DNA of 15,985 nt, from positions 1 to 15,985 of the forward strand of contig CBFGXP010000081.1 in the NCBI GenBank assembly GCA_965652775.1. Reading direction: 5' to 3'. Each line of letters starts with the position of its first letter. The stretch's first letter is position 1. The notes beneath the pieces were generated by a model, which saw nothing but the letters and a program-made list of their open reading frames with translations, was not told the origin of the DNA and ran no database searches. This document shows, in pieces, positions 6,847 to 14,225 of this stretch. Made by a program: the position numbers and the translations under genes. This DNA comes from VBAS01 sp965652775 (GTDB lineage: Bacteria; Bacteroidota; Bacteroidia; Chitinophagales; Chitinophagaceae).

Positions 6847-8685
6847 ATGACCAGGACATTTACTTTTATTATTCCATCGCGCATCATATGTTTTACTCTT
6901 CTGATTTTATTTTCATCTCTTGGTTTTTCACAGTGGACACAAAAAGCTGATCTTACTGGAGGTAAGCGATACCAGGCGTTTGGTTTTTCTATCAACGGGA
7001 AAGGCTATATAGGAGGGGGTACTGATCTTGCGGTGAAAAAAGATTTTTGGGAGTATGACCCGGGCACCAACACCTGGTCACAGAAAGCAGATTACGGGGG
7101 TGGTGAAACAGAGCTGGCCGCCGGGTTTTCCATCGGAAACAAGGCCTATGTTGTAACAGGTGGAAAAAAAGATTTTTGGGAATATAATCCAACGACGAAT
7201 ACCTGGTTGCGTAAAGCGGATTTTGCTGGTTTTGCAAGAGGTGGTGCAGTAGGATTTTCAATAGGGAATAAAGGATATATTGGAACTGGTACTCAAAATT
7301 TTCTGGGAGGTGTACTAAAAGATTTTTGGGAATACGATCCTTCAACTGATACGTGGACACAAAAAGCTGACTTTGGAGGTAATGCAAGATGGTTGGCCGT
7401 TGGATTTTCCATCGGGAACAAGGGATACATCGGTACAGGTGCGGGTAATGGATTTGCAGGTAGCAAAGATTTTTGGGAGTTTGATCCATCAACCGATAGT
7501 TGGATACAGAGAGCAGATTTTGGCGGTGTTGGCAGAAATGCTGCTGTAGGATTTTCAATTGGAAATAAAGGGTATATCGGAACGGGTTATGACGGAAGTT
7601 TCAAAAAAGATTTTTGGGAATATGATCCCGCAACTAACGCCTGGTTACAAAAGGCAGATCTTGACGGCCAACCCAGGTTTAGCGCTGTTGGATTTTCAAT
7701 CGGCACTAAAGGTTATATAGGAACTGGTCTTAGACCAGGTACGCTGGCAGATCTTTGGGAGTTCTCAGAATGCATTCCTGCCACTTATTATCGTGACGCC
7801 GATAATGACACTTACGGAGATCCGCAAAATACCATTCAGTCATGTACCCAGCCGGAAGGTTATGTAAGTAATGATCTTGATTGTAATGATGGAAATTCCT
7901 CTATTCATCCTGCTGCAACAGAAATATGTAATGGTGTTGATGATGATTGTGATGGCATAGTTGATGAGCAAGACGGTACTGTTTCTGCCGGAGAAGACAG
8001 AACGCTGTATTTTGGTTATTTGCCTGAACAATGCGTCTCTATAACAGCAAATGTTACTGGTGGAACTGCACCATATTCTTACCAATGGACATTAAACAGA
8101 CCACTTTTGTCTGACGTGATCACCGCTGATGGAGATGAATCCATATCTGGTGCTAATTCACAAACTGTAACAATTTGTATATTGGATACTGCAACATTAT
8201 GTGTAACGGTGACCGATGCAAATGGTTGCACTTTTACAGACTGTGTAACAATATTTGCATCAGATGTCAGATGTTTTGCAGGCAACAGTAACAACGTAAA
8301 AGTAAATGTGTGTCACAATGGTCATATGATCTGCGTGGATGAAAATGCAGTAGCTGCTCATTTCGCTCATGGAGATTATGTTGGGGCCTGTGTTGCCAAT
8401 CGTGCAAATGTGGGAGGAGTAGAAGTCGAACAAAATTTGAAACCCGGGTTTAATGTATATCCGAATCCAAATAAAGGTGACCTGGTTGTTACAATGAATT
8501 TAACTGGTGATGAAACAAAAGATGCGATCATCCAGGTAATTGGCGTAAATGGACAAATAGTAAAACAGGTCAAAGTCAATAATCAAAATCGGTTAAACTT
8601 TAGTATTAAAGAAACGGGATTATATTTTATTAAGCTAATTACGACTAAGCAGGTATATACTAAGAAATTGACTGTGATGCAGTAA
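6847..8685 (+). CDS. Secreted kelch-repeat protein with MopE-like metal-binding motif and T9SS sorting tail
   Basis: 612 residues. Signal peptide at 1-28 (FTLLILFSSLGFSQ). Six kelch repeats at 30-308, each of the form W.QKADFGG..R..AVGFSIGNKGYIGTG...KDFWEYDP, enough for a beta-propeller. Residues 310-374 carry the Asp/Cys-rich MopE-like motif: YYRDADNDTYGDP, CNDGNSSIHPAATEICNG and DDDCDGIVDE, likely binding calcium or another metal. Residues 378-480 look like an Ig-like/SprB-type segment (GGTAPYSYQW, VTDANGCTF). CHNGHMICV near 489 starts a short Cys/His-rich stretch. Residues 535-612 (FNVYPNPNKG to the end) are the type A T9SS sorting domain, so the protein should be secreted through the outer membrane and anchored or released. 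The role is probably adhesion or binding rather than catalysis; kelch propellers of galactose oxidase type have a copper site that I do not see. Confidence 0.9.
   Translation: MTRTFTFIIPSRIICFTLLILFSSLGFSQWTQKADLTGGKRYQAFGFSINGKGYIGGGTDLAVKKDFWEYDPGTNTWSQKADYGGGETELAAGFSIGNKAYVVTGGKKDFWEYNPTTNTWLRKADFAGFARGGAVGFSIGNKGYIGTGTQNFLGGVLKDFWEYDPSTDTWTQKADFGGNARWLAVGFSIGNKGYIGTGAGNGFAGSKDFWEFDPSTDSWIQRADFGGVGRNAAVGFSIGNKGYIGTGYDGSFKKDFWEYDPATNAWLQKADLDGQPRFSAVGFSIGTKGYIGTGLRPGTLADLWEFSECIPATYYRDADNDTYGDPQNTIQSCTQPEGYVSNDLDCNDGNSSIHPAATEICNGVDDDCDGIVDEQDGTVSAGEDRTLYFGYLPEQCVSITANVTGGTAPYSYQWTLNRPLLSDVITADGDESISGANSQTVTICILDTATLCVTVTDANGCTFTDCVTIFASDVRCFAGNSNNVKVNVCHNGHMICVDENAVAAHFAHGDYVGACVANRANVGGVEVEQNLKPGFNVYPNPNKGDLVVTMNLTGDETKDAIIQVIGVNGQIVKQVKVNNQNRLNFSIKETGLYFIKLITTKQVYTKKLTVMQ
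6934..7770 (+). repeat. Six tandem kelch-encoding repeats
   Basis: Units of roughly 125-150 bases inside the secreted protein gene. The 14-mer AAAGATTTTTGGGA recurs unchanged in five of them (near 7039, 7165, 7318, 7464 and 7605). Conservation at the DNA level, including silent positions, suggests recent expansion or gene conversion. The sixth copy has diverged to GATCTTTGGGAG. Confidence 0.85.
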
Positions 8686-8712
8686 AGAGTTGAGTGTATA
8701 AGGTCTTATTTA

Positions 8713-8751
8713 AGCTCCTTGTTGCGGGTTAGGTAAGCACAACAAGGAGCT
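8713..8751 (+). terminator. Strong hairpin after the DUF4907-kelch operon
   Basis: AGCTCCTTGTTG (8713-8724) and CAACAAGGAGCT (8740-8751) pair perfectly over 12 bp around a 15-base loop, 27 bases after the stop codon. No T-run follows on either strand, so it may act as a transcript end protector or a non-classical terminator. Confidence 0.6.
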
Positions 8752-8781
8752 GTGTGAAATGATAAAGATAAGAACCAATCT

Positions 8782-9363
8782 ATGGAGCGACACCTTAAGA
8801 TTATTTTAGTAAGCATGATCATTATGTCTACACATTACCAATGTAGAAATAAAGCTGGTTTTGATGGACAACAAATTGAGTTCACACCATTAAATGAAAC
8901 TTCATTTGTTATGGATTCGATCCCCGCTGGGATTGTAATAGATCTTATAGCTTATTCCGGCGGGAAAAAGAATACAAAAGATGACATTTATTATTACCAG
9001 TTTATTGGAGTAAATAAATCGAATCATGACACCATACGGATCCTTTCAACTATAATAAGCGTTCCTGATGAGAAGGATCCTGCGAACAAGATTTATAGCC
9101 CTACGTCACAGTATGACCCCAAGAAAAGGATCTTGTCCACAATTTACTATCCTCAGGACAGTTCTCACAGGATAGCTATAGATCTGAGTGGTATCACTGC
9201 CTATGTTGATAACCGGGATACTAATATTTCCAGGATGCTGTCAACTCTTGAAAATCCCGGAAAGAAAAATGAGTTTGTCGTGATAAATAAAAGCATTGAC
9301 ATTTTTCAAAGGAATTATAAAACTGTTTTTGGAGTTTTACATTTTGAAGAAATACCATGGTGA
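8782..9363 (+). CDS. Hypothetical exported protein, possibly a lipoprotein
   Basis: 193 residues. A basic start and hydrophobic stretch (LKIILVSMIIMS) are followed by THYQC; the cysteine at 21 could be a lipidation site, though the residues before it do not match the usual lipobox. The rest is a soluble beta-rich-looking domain with KDDIYYYQFIGVNKSN and two TIRILST/KRILSTI stretches. I do not recognise the family. It starts 30 bases after the hairpin, so it is probably transcribed on its own, and ends five bases before the end of the convergent small membrane protein gene. Confidence 0.6.
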   Translation: MERHLKIILVSMIIMSTHYQCRNKAGFDGQQIEFTPLNETSFVMDSIPAGIVIDLIAYSGGKKNTKDDIYYYQFIGVNKSNHDTIRILSTIISVPDEKDPANKIYSPTSQYDPKKRILSTIYYPQDSSHRIAIDLSGITAYVDNRDTNISRMLSTLENPGKKNEFVVINKSIDIFQRNYKTVFGVLHFEEIPW

Positions 9364-9368
9364 GCCGG

Positions 9369-9530
9369 TTATTTGGTTTCTTTTATATTATCTGCAGCCA
9401 GGAACCCAATGCCAATAAGTAACCAGAACCCAGTAAGAAGCCAATTCCGCGTTTGAAAAGCTTCAAAAACAGAAACTCCAAAAAAAAGCAGGAACACAGT
9501 GAAGTTTGTGCTCATTCTTATCTTTTTCAT
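9369..9530 (-). CDS. Small two-helix membrane protein
   Basis: A 53-residue frame from ATG (9530-9528) to TAA. It begins MKKIRMSTNFTVFLLFFGVS, then EAFQTRNWLLTGFWLLIGIG, and ends in a polar tail DNIKETK. Two hydrophobic segments (about 9-22 and 33-47) flank a short loop with positive charge, the layout of a small integral membrane protein. An AAAAAAAGAGA run just before the ATG may serve as a weak ribosome binding site; M6 is an alternative start. It converges with the 8782-9363 gene with five bases between stops. Family not recognised; composition and layout support a real gene. Confidence 0.5.
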   Translation of the reverse strand: MKKIRMSTNFTVFLLFFGVSVFEAFQTRNWLLTGFWLLIGIGFLAADNIKETK

Positions 9531-9606
9531 TCTCTTTTTTTGGTTTTTGTTACTCTAAGGTGGCTGTTTCAATCTATTTAATCAATGATCTTCGTCAGAG
9601 AGTGAG

Positions 9607-9768
9607 ATGATAAAGACTAATCTGCCTGTTCATGCAGAAAGAATCGATTATCAGTTCTTCAATTCTACCATGCGATCTGCAGCCGAAATACTGGAAACAA
9701 ACTGCATAATGCGGACAGATATATATGAAATAAAAAAAGATTTGATTTGTAGATTCACCTCTTATTAG
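9607..9768 (+). CDS. Doubtful small reading frame
   Basis: 53 codons beginning MIKTNLPVHAERIDYQFFN. Composition is plausible, but I see no family, no signal peptide and no ribosome binding site. It ends just ahead of the SDR pseudogene and may be unrelated debris. It is listed because it is the only frame of note between 9531 and the pseudogene. Confidence 0.2.
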   Translation: MIKTNLPVHAERIDYQFFNSTMRSAAEILETNCIMRTDIYEIKKDLICRFTSY

Positions 9769-9796
9769 CGATACAATGCAAGCCAGTAAACTAAGC

Positions 9797-9992
9797 TCCG
9801 GACAATTAAAAGTGGCTGCTACAAAAGGAAAATATGATAAGCTGATCGGTGAAGGGCTAACTGTTCAGTAGCGCTGAGGATTTTCCTGATGATGTAGGGA
9901 AAGCGGTCTTTGCATTAGCTCTCGGAAATTTTCCTTACTCAACCGGCCAGGTGATCATGATCGACGGCGGGATCACTTTGTCAAGGGTTTAG
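9797..9992 (+). pseudogene. Remnant of an SDR-family oxidoreductase (3-ketoacyl-ACP reductase-like), C-terminal third
   Basis: The first part reads AATKGKYDKLIGEGLTVQ (9815-9868) and the second, shifted by one frame, reads FPDDVGKAV (from about 9882) and then NFPYSTGQVIMIDGGITLSR, ending at TAG 9990-9992. Together these match the C-terminus of SDR reductases of the type KYDKLIAEGLTLQPRWG-PEDVGKAVAALA-G-FPYSTGQVIMVDGG. Between the two parts there are stop codons (TAG at 9869, TGA at 9875) and an extra base in TTTTCC. Upstream, the catalytic YxxxK and the Rossmann GxxxGxG are absent, so the gene is truncated as well as frameshifted. A short start-to-stop frame at 9776-9871 covers part of it but is not functional. 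Confidence 0.85.
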
Positions 9993-10104
9993 TTTTTAGT
10001 TATTTTGATTTGAATCTATCAATAATGATTTGTCAATAATATAAGTGGGCAGAAAAATTTTTAACTTCCCTTAATAATTTATACTGAACTTAAAATTCCT
10101 GTTT

Positions 10105-10572
10105 ATGGCAAAAACAATCAACCGGCGTATGACCGTAAAGTTGGAAGGTGATTTTGTTGTATTTCTTATTGGAATGCGTGTCAACAAATTCTGGAAAATT
10201 CACAAATGGTTGCCGGTAGCCAGGGCCATGCCACGAATGTTGGATGAGCTTAGAGCAAAAAACAGCAGTGAAACCGGATTTCTCGGGGCCGAATTTAGCC
10301 TGGGAACCATTGTTCAGTATTGGCGATCCTTTGAGCATCTTGAAGCATACGCCAAAGACAGAAATGGATTACATTATCCTGCGTGGAAAGCATTTAATAC
10401 CAAAATAAAAAGCAATGGCGATGTAGGCATCTGGCACGAAACTTATAAAGTGCACGCCGGTGAATACGAATGCATCTACAATAACATGCCACCAAAAGGA
10501 TTGGGGAAGGTCGGAGACCTGGTACCTATTTCCGGTAAACTGGAATTTGCGGGAGATAGAATTAAGAAATGA
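10105..10572 (+). CDS. DUF4188 family protein (dimeric alpha/beta-barrel-like)
   Basis: 155 residues, cytoplasmic. Signature stretches of DUF4188: RRMTVKLEGDFVVFLIGMRVNKFWKIHKW at the start, AMPRMLDELRA, LGTIVQYWRSFEHLEAYAKD, HYPAWKAFN, GIWHETYKVHAGEYECIYNNMP and GLGKVGDLVPI. The family is related to antibiotic-biosynthesis-monooxygenase/heme-degrading folds and to proteins annotated as phenylacetaldoxime dehydratase-like, but no activity is proven for it as far as I know. The ATG at 10105 is right, as the conserved region starts eight residues later. It stands between the SDR remnant and the histidine-breakdown gene. Confidence 0.85.
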   Translation: MAKTINRRMTVKLEGDFVVFLIGMRVNKFWKIHKWLPVARAMPRMLDELRAKNSSETGFLGAEFSLGTIVQYWRSFEHLEAYAKDRNGLHYPAWKAFNTKIKSNGDVGIWHETYKVHAGEYECIYNNMPPKGLGKVGDLVPISGKLEFAGDRIKK

Positions 10573-10581
10573 AATATTTAC

Positions 10582-10615
10582 GAAACTATTTCAGTTTCCG
10601 TTGGCGCCCACGCCA
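10582..10615. terminator. Two tandem small hairpins after the DUF4188 gene
   Basis: GAAACT/AGTTTC (10582-10587 with 10593-10598, five-base loop) is followed at once by TGGCG/CGCCA (10602-10606 with 10611-10615, four-base loop). They start nine bases after the stop codon. No T-run follows, so terminator function is a guess; they could also be leader structure for the next gene. Confidence 0.35.
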
Positions 10616-10689
10616 GCTGCAAATAAAGATGTTTGAGAGAAGCAAACAGTTACTTCAGTTATTTATTGCTCAATCAATATCTTAGCAGC

Positions 10690-12342
10690 ATGGACATGCA
10701 GCAGCTCATAGAGTGCGTTCCCAATTTCAGCGAAGGGCGGGATATGAATATCATTAAACAGATCACTGGTGAAATAGAAGGAGTAGAAGGTGTAAGACTA
10801 TTGAATGTTGACCCGGGCAAAGCGACCAATCGTACTGTGGTAACTTTTGTCGGCAACCCAAAGGCTGTGGTGGAAGCAGCATTCCGTGCCATAAAAAAAG
10901 CAGGTGAGCTTATTGATATGAGCAAACATAAAGGTGAGCATCCGCGTATGGGCGCCACCGATGTATGTCCGCTTATACCTGTTGCCAATATCACCATGGG
11001 AGAAACAGTAGAATGGGCACAACGACTAGCGGAGAGAGTCGGCAGGGAACTTGAGTTGCCTGTTTATTTGTATGAAGAAGCACAAATAGATAAAAGCCGC
11101 AGCAATCTTTCTGTGATACGTGCCGGCGAGTATGAAGGATTTTTTAAAAAAATATCTGACTTCAAACCTGATTTTGGCCCCGCAGTGTTTGATGCAAAAC
11201 GCGGCGCTACTGTTATTGGTGCAAGAGATTTTTTAGTTGCCTATAATGTAAACCTGAATACAACATCGGTACGGCGTGCCAATGCAATAGCATTTGATGT
11301 AAGAGAAGCAGGAAGAACTGTGGAAGAAAATGGAGTTAAAGTGAACAAGCCCGGGTCATTAAGAGCGGTGAAAGCGATCGGTTGGTTTATTGAAGAGTAT
11401 GGTATTGCACAGATAAGCATCAACCTTACCAATATCAACATAACGCCGGTGCATATCGCCTTTGATGAAGTGTGTAAAAAAGCAGAGGCAAGAGGAATAC
11501 GGGTTACCGGTTCCGAGTTGGTTGGTTTAATCCCGTTAAAGGCAATGCTTGATGCAGGAAAATATTTTTTGCGAAAACAAAAACGTTCGGTCGGTGTCTC
11601 TGAAAAAGAATTGATACGTATTGCTATAATATCAATGGGGCTGGATGAACTTTCGCCTTTTAAACCTGAAGAAAAAATAATTGAATATATGTTAAGAGAT
11701 AAAAACGAGAGTCGCTTGGTGAATACGGCGCTTAATGATTTTGCTGATGAAACAGCCAGTGAAAGTCCAGCACCCGGTGGCGGTTCTATTGCCGCCTATA
11801 TTGGATCGCTGGGTGTATCACTCGCCACCATGGTTGCTAACTTATCATCGCATAAAAAAGGTTGGGATGATAGATGGGAAGAATTTAGTAACTGGGCAGA
11901 GAAAGGTCAGCAGTATAAAGATGAGTTGCTGCAACTTGTAGATGCGGATACAAAAGCCTTTAATGGAATTATGAATGCTATAGGCCTCCCAAAAGGAACG
12001 GATGAAGAAAAAAAGACCAGGGCCGCAGCGATAGAGGTTGCAACAAAAGTGGCAATTGAAGTTCCTTTTAAAGTGATGAAACTTTCTTATGACAGCATGG
12101 AAGTGATAAAAGCGATGGCAGAATCTGGTAATCCAAATTCTGTTTCCGATGCAGGAGTGGGAGCGTTGTGTGCACGCAGTGCGGTGATGGGTGCTTTTAT
12201 GAATGTGCGGATCAATGCGGCAAATTATGATGATAAGATCTTTGTAAATGATGTGGTGGCCAGGGGGAAGGAGATCGAGGAGAAGGCAAGGGCCCTGGAG
12301 TTTGAGATACTGGAAATTGTTAATAGTAAGATCGGCGTATAA
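10690..12342 (+). CDS. ftcD: Bifunctional glutamate formimidoyltransferase / formimidoyltetrahydrofolate cyclodeaminase
   Basis: From the ATG at 10690 the protein has 550 residues, close to the animal FTCD length (about 540). It moves the formimino group of N-formiminoglutamate, the product of HutH-HutU-HutI, to tetrahydrofolate, releasing glutamate; the C-terminal domain then converts formimino-THF to methenyl-THF and ammonia. Visible marks: QQLIECVPNFSEG at the start; KHKGEHPRMGATDVCPLIPV, whose H84 corresponds to the catalytic His of the transferase; INLTNINITPVH and GSELVGLIP in the second transferase domain; then the cyclodeaminase domain from about 340 with SPAPGGGSIAAYIGSLG and NPNSVSDAGVGALCARSA. 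A TTG at 10633 would add 19 unmatched residues, and ATG 10696 is an equally good alternative start. Many bacteria keep the two domains as separate genes or lack the second. The formimidoylglutamase gene follows at 14226, giving a second route. Confidence 0.95.
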   Translation: MDMQQLIECVPNFSEGRDMNIIKQITGEIEGVEGVRLLNVDPGKATNRTVVTFVGNPKAVVEAAFRAIKKAGELIDMSKHKGEHPRMGATDVCPLIPVANITMGETVEWAQRLAERVGRELELPVYLYEEAQIDKSRSNLSVIRAGEYEGFFKKISDFKPDFGPAVFDAKRGATVIGARDFLVAYNVNLNTTSVRRANAIAFDVREAGRTVEENGVKVNKPGSLRAVKAIGWFIEEYGIAQISINLTNINITPVHIAFDEVCKKAEARGIRVTGSELVGLIPLKAMLDAGKYFLRKQKRSVGVSEKELIRIAIISMGLDELSPFKPEEKIIEYMLRDKNESRLVNTALNDFADETASESPAPGGGSIAAYIGSLGVSLATMVANLSSHKKGWDDRWEEFSNWAEKGQQYKDELLQLVDADTKAFNGIMNAIGLPKGTDEEKKTRAAAIEVATKVAIEVPFKVMKLSYDSMEVIKAMAESGNPNSVSDAGVGALCARSAVMGAFMNVRINAANYDDKIFVNDVVARGKEIEEKARALEFEILEIVNSKIGV

Positions 12343-12347
12343 TGCAT

Positions 12348-12443
12348 CACGCTAAGACGCTAAGTGAAATACAAAAGACGCAAAGAGTGTCCCTGACTTA
12401 GTAATGTCTTTGCGTCCTGGCGAAAACTTTGCGGCTTTGCGTG
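12348..12443. repeat. Imperfect palindromic intergenic repeat built on CGCAAAG/CTTTGCG
   Basis: Outer arms 12348-12364 and 12427-12443 are complementary at 14 of 17 positions. Inner arms GACGCAAAGA (12377-12386) and TCTTTGCGTC (12407-12416) match perfectly. The whole element can fold into a long interrupted hairpin filling the space between two convergent genes. The repeated AAGACGCTAAG/CTTTGCGTC words resemble dispersed intergenic repeats that I associate with Bacteroidota genomes. It may act as a bidirectional terminator. Confidence 0.7.
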
Positions 12444-12457
12444 AAATATTTTAAAAC

Positions 12458-14083
12458 CTATTTGATCTTTTTAAATTCAACATGTCTTGCCCGGCCGACA
12501 GTAACTTTAAAGTTGATGACCTTGTTTTTATCTCTCTCAAAATAGATTGTACCCGCAGGACTTTCAAATCCATCTTTATAAGTCGGAGTCAGTTGAAGTT
12601 CAGGTTTTGGTTTTTGTTGTAAAAACAGTTTTCCATTCTTTACCTGCATATAAAATTTTGCCTCGGCTTCATCAGAATAATATTCACCCACATATTCATT
12701 CATTGTTTTCTCATCAAGTTTTGCAGAATCAACTTTATTAAAATACACGCTATCCTTTAAACTATTTATAACTAAAACACTTTTTGCATTCATTTCAACC
12801 ATGCTATTGTTAGCCGTCATAAAAATATTTTCAGCCACGGGAGTTATGGGACCCACCCGTGAAACATATAGTTTATCATTTTGAACGTATAGCTTTACAC
12901 CTTCACCTGATCTTGTGTTGCGATACCATCCGGTGTAATTATTTAATTTTTCTTTTGACACTGTGAATGATTTTAGTGGTGGATTTTTTGGATCCGGTAC
13001 TTTAATGGGTACAAACATGTCACCTATTTCTGAGGCTACATTAAGTGTATCGCCGTCAAATTCCGAAGTATTGCTTAACCAGGCTATCGCTAAACCTAGT
13101 TCAGGATATGCTTCAAGATTAGACCGGTAGCCGGCAGTGGCGCCGTCATGCGCAACATAATCCCATCCGCGGTACGTGTCAACAAACAAACCGGCAGCAT
13201 ATCTATGCATTACACCATTATTAAATGCACTTCTGCTAAGTTGCTTCTCCAGCAGGGAAGGGGTTCCGAATTTTCCATTCAAAAAATAGTCACACCATAT
13301 CAGCAGATCTTCAGCAGTGGTCAATAACCCGCCATTGCCATACACATATTCATTGGGCATATTGGTTTGATGACCCGATCCAAATCTCGAATAAGCCATC
13401 GCCCTGTTTGGAACGATCCTTTTATAATTATCACGCCATTGGGTGTGTTTCATGCCTGCCGGCTCAAAAATATGTTTCCGGGTATATTCTGCCAGGCTCA
13501 TGCCGCTTGCCCGCTGTACTATGATAGCAAAAAGGTTATAGTTGGAATTACTATAAATATATTCATCACCGGGTTTATGGTTCAGTGTTTTTTGATTGCT
13601 TATGATATATAAGGCATCTTCATTATTGTATGTCTTTGTGGACCTGGGCCAGCCGGCAATAGCTGCAATCGCTCCCCAATCCTTTAAACCACTTTTATGC
13701 TGCATCATGTGCCGGAGTGTTATTTTGTATCCGTAATCCGGCAACTCCGGTATATGTTTCCTTACATCATCATCCAGGGATAGCTTGCCTTGCTGTTCCA
13801 GCAATAAAATAGCAGCGGATGTAAATTGTTTTGATACCGATCCGGCTTCAGTGATTGACTCAGTGGTCAGCGGAACATTATGTTCCAGGTCAGCCATTCC
13901 CCATGCTTTTGAAAAAATCACCTTACCATTTCTGCTGATGGCGAGTTGTGCGCCGGGTTTGTCGGGCTTATACCTCGAAAAAAGCTTTTCTATTTTTGCG
14001 ACTGTGTCCTGCCAGCTTTGAGATCTTCCCAATAAACAAGCATTCAAAAGAATGATGAGTAAATAAATTTTTTTCATGACCAT
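12458..14083 (-). CDS. Exported beta-lactamase-family serine hydrolase (class C/esterase type)
   Basis: 541 residues with a signal peptide (KKIYLLIILLNACLLGRSQS), so periplasmic or surface. The N-terminal 360 residues are a beta-lactamase/transpeptidase-like domain: SVSK at 82-85 (nucleophile S82, base K85), YSN at 177-179 and HDG at 312-314, which takes the place of the KTG box. HKSGLKDW and FEPAGMKHT are also typical. The last 160 residues are a beta-rich lipocalin/DUF3471-like domain (NYTGWYRN, KLYVSRVG, YVGEYYSDEAEAKFYMQV). Such two-domain proteins are abundant in Bacteroidota; most are peptidases, D-aminopeptidases or esterases rather than antibiotic-degrading enzymes. Starts at M1 and M3 are equally possible. 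It is convergent with ftcD and divergent from the formimidoylglutamase gene. Confidence 0.9.
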   Translation of the reverse strand: MVMKKIYLLIILLNACLLGRSQSWQDTVAKIEKLFSRYKPDKPGAQLAISRNGKVIFSKAWGMADLEHNVPLTTESITEAGSVSKQFTSAAILLLEQQGKLSLDDDVRKHIPELPDYGYKITLRHMMQHKSGLKDWGAIAAIAGWPRSTKTYNNEDALYIISNQKTLNHKPGDEYIYSNSNYNLFAIIVQRASGMSLAEYTRKHIFEPAGMKHTQWRDNYKRIVPNRAMAYSRFGSGHQTNMPNEYVYGNGGLLTTAEDLLIWCDYFLNGKFGTPSLLEKQLSRSAFNNGVMHRYAAGLFVDTYRGWDYVAHDGATAGYRSNLEAYPELGLAIAWLSNTSEFDGDTLNVASEIGDMFVPIKVPDPKNPPLKSFTVSKEKLNNYTGWYRNTRSGEGVKLYVQNDKLYVSRVGPITPVAENIFMTANNSMVEMNAKSVLVINSLKDSVYFNKVDSAKLDEKTMNEYVGEYYSDEAEAKFYMQVKNGKLFLQQKPKPELQLTPTYKDGFESPAGTIYFERDKNKVINFKVTVGRARHVEFKKIK

Positions 14084-14145
14084 ATCATTGTTGTAACTAA
14101 ATGTAGCAAAATTTTTTATTTATCGATATGGTCGGTGCCAGGTTG

Positions 14146-14180
14146 CCCGGGTTTATATTCACAAATTTAAAAACCCTGGG
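14146..14180. promoter_or_regulatory. Inverted repeat in a divergent promoter region
   Basis: CCCGGGTTT (14146-14154) faces AAACCCTGGG (14171-14180); the arms pair except for one extra T. It lies between the starts of two divergent genes (14083 and 14226) and could be an operator for either. No matched -33/-7 pair is evident; TAGCTTTA near 14203 is one base off the -7 consensus. Confidence 0.3.
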
Positions 14181-14225
14181 TAGGATTAAAGTAAAATCAA
14201 TAGCTTTAAGAGTCAAATCTGGAAT

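Noticed and set aside
6992..7558. 188-residue minus-strand reading frame
   Set aside because: Antisense shadow of the kelch repeats; its apparent repeats simply mirror the coding-strand repeats.
12458..14083. Antibiotic resistance by a class C beta-lactamase
   Set aside because: The HDG box in place of KTG and the extra C-terminal beta domain fit the broad peptidase/esterase group, not true AmpC enzymes.
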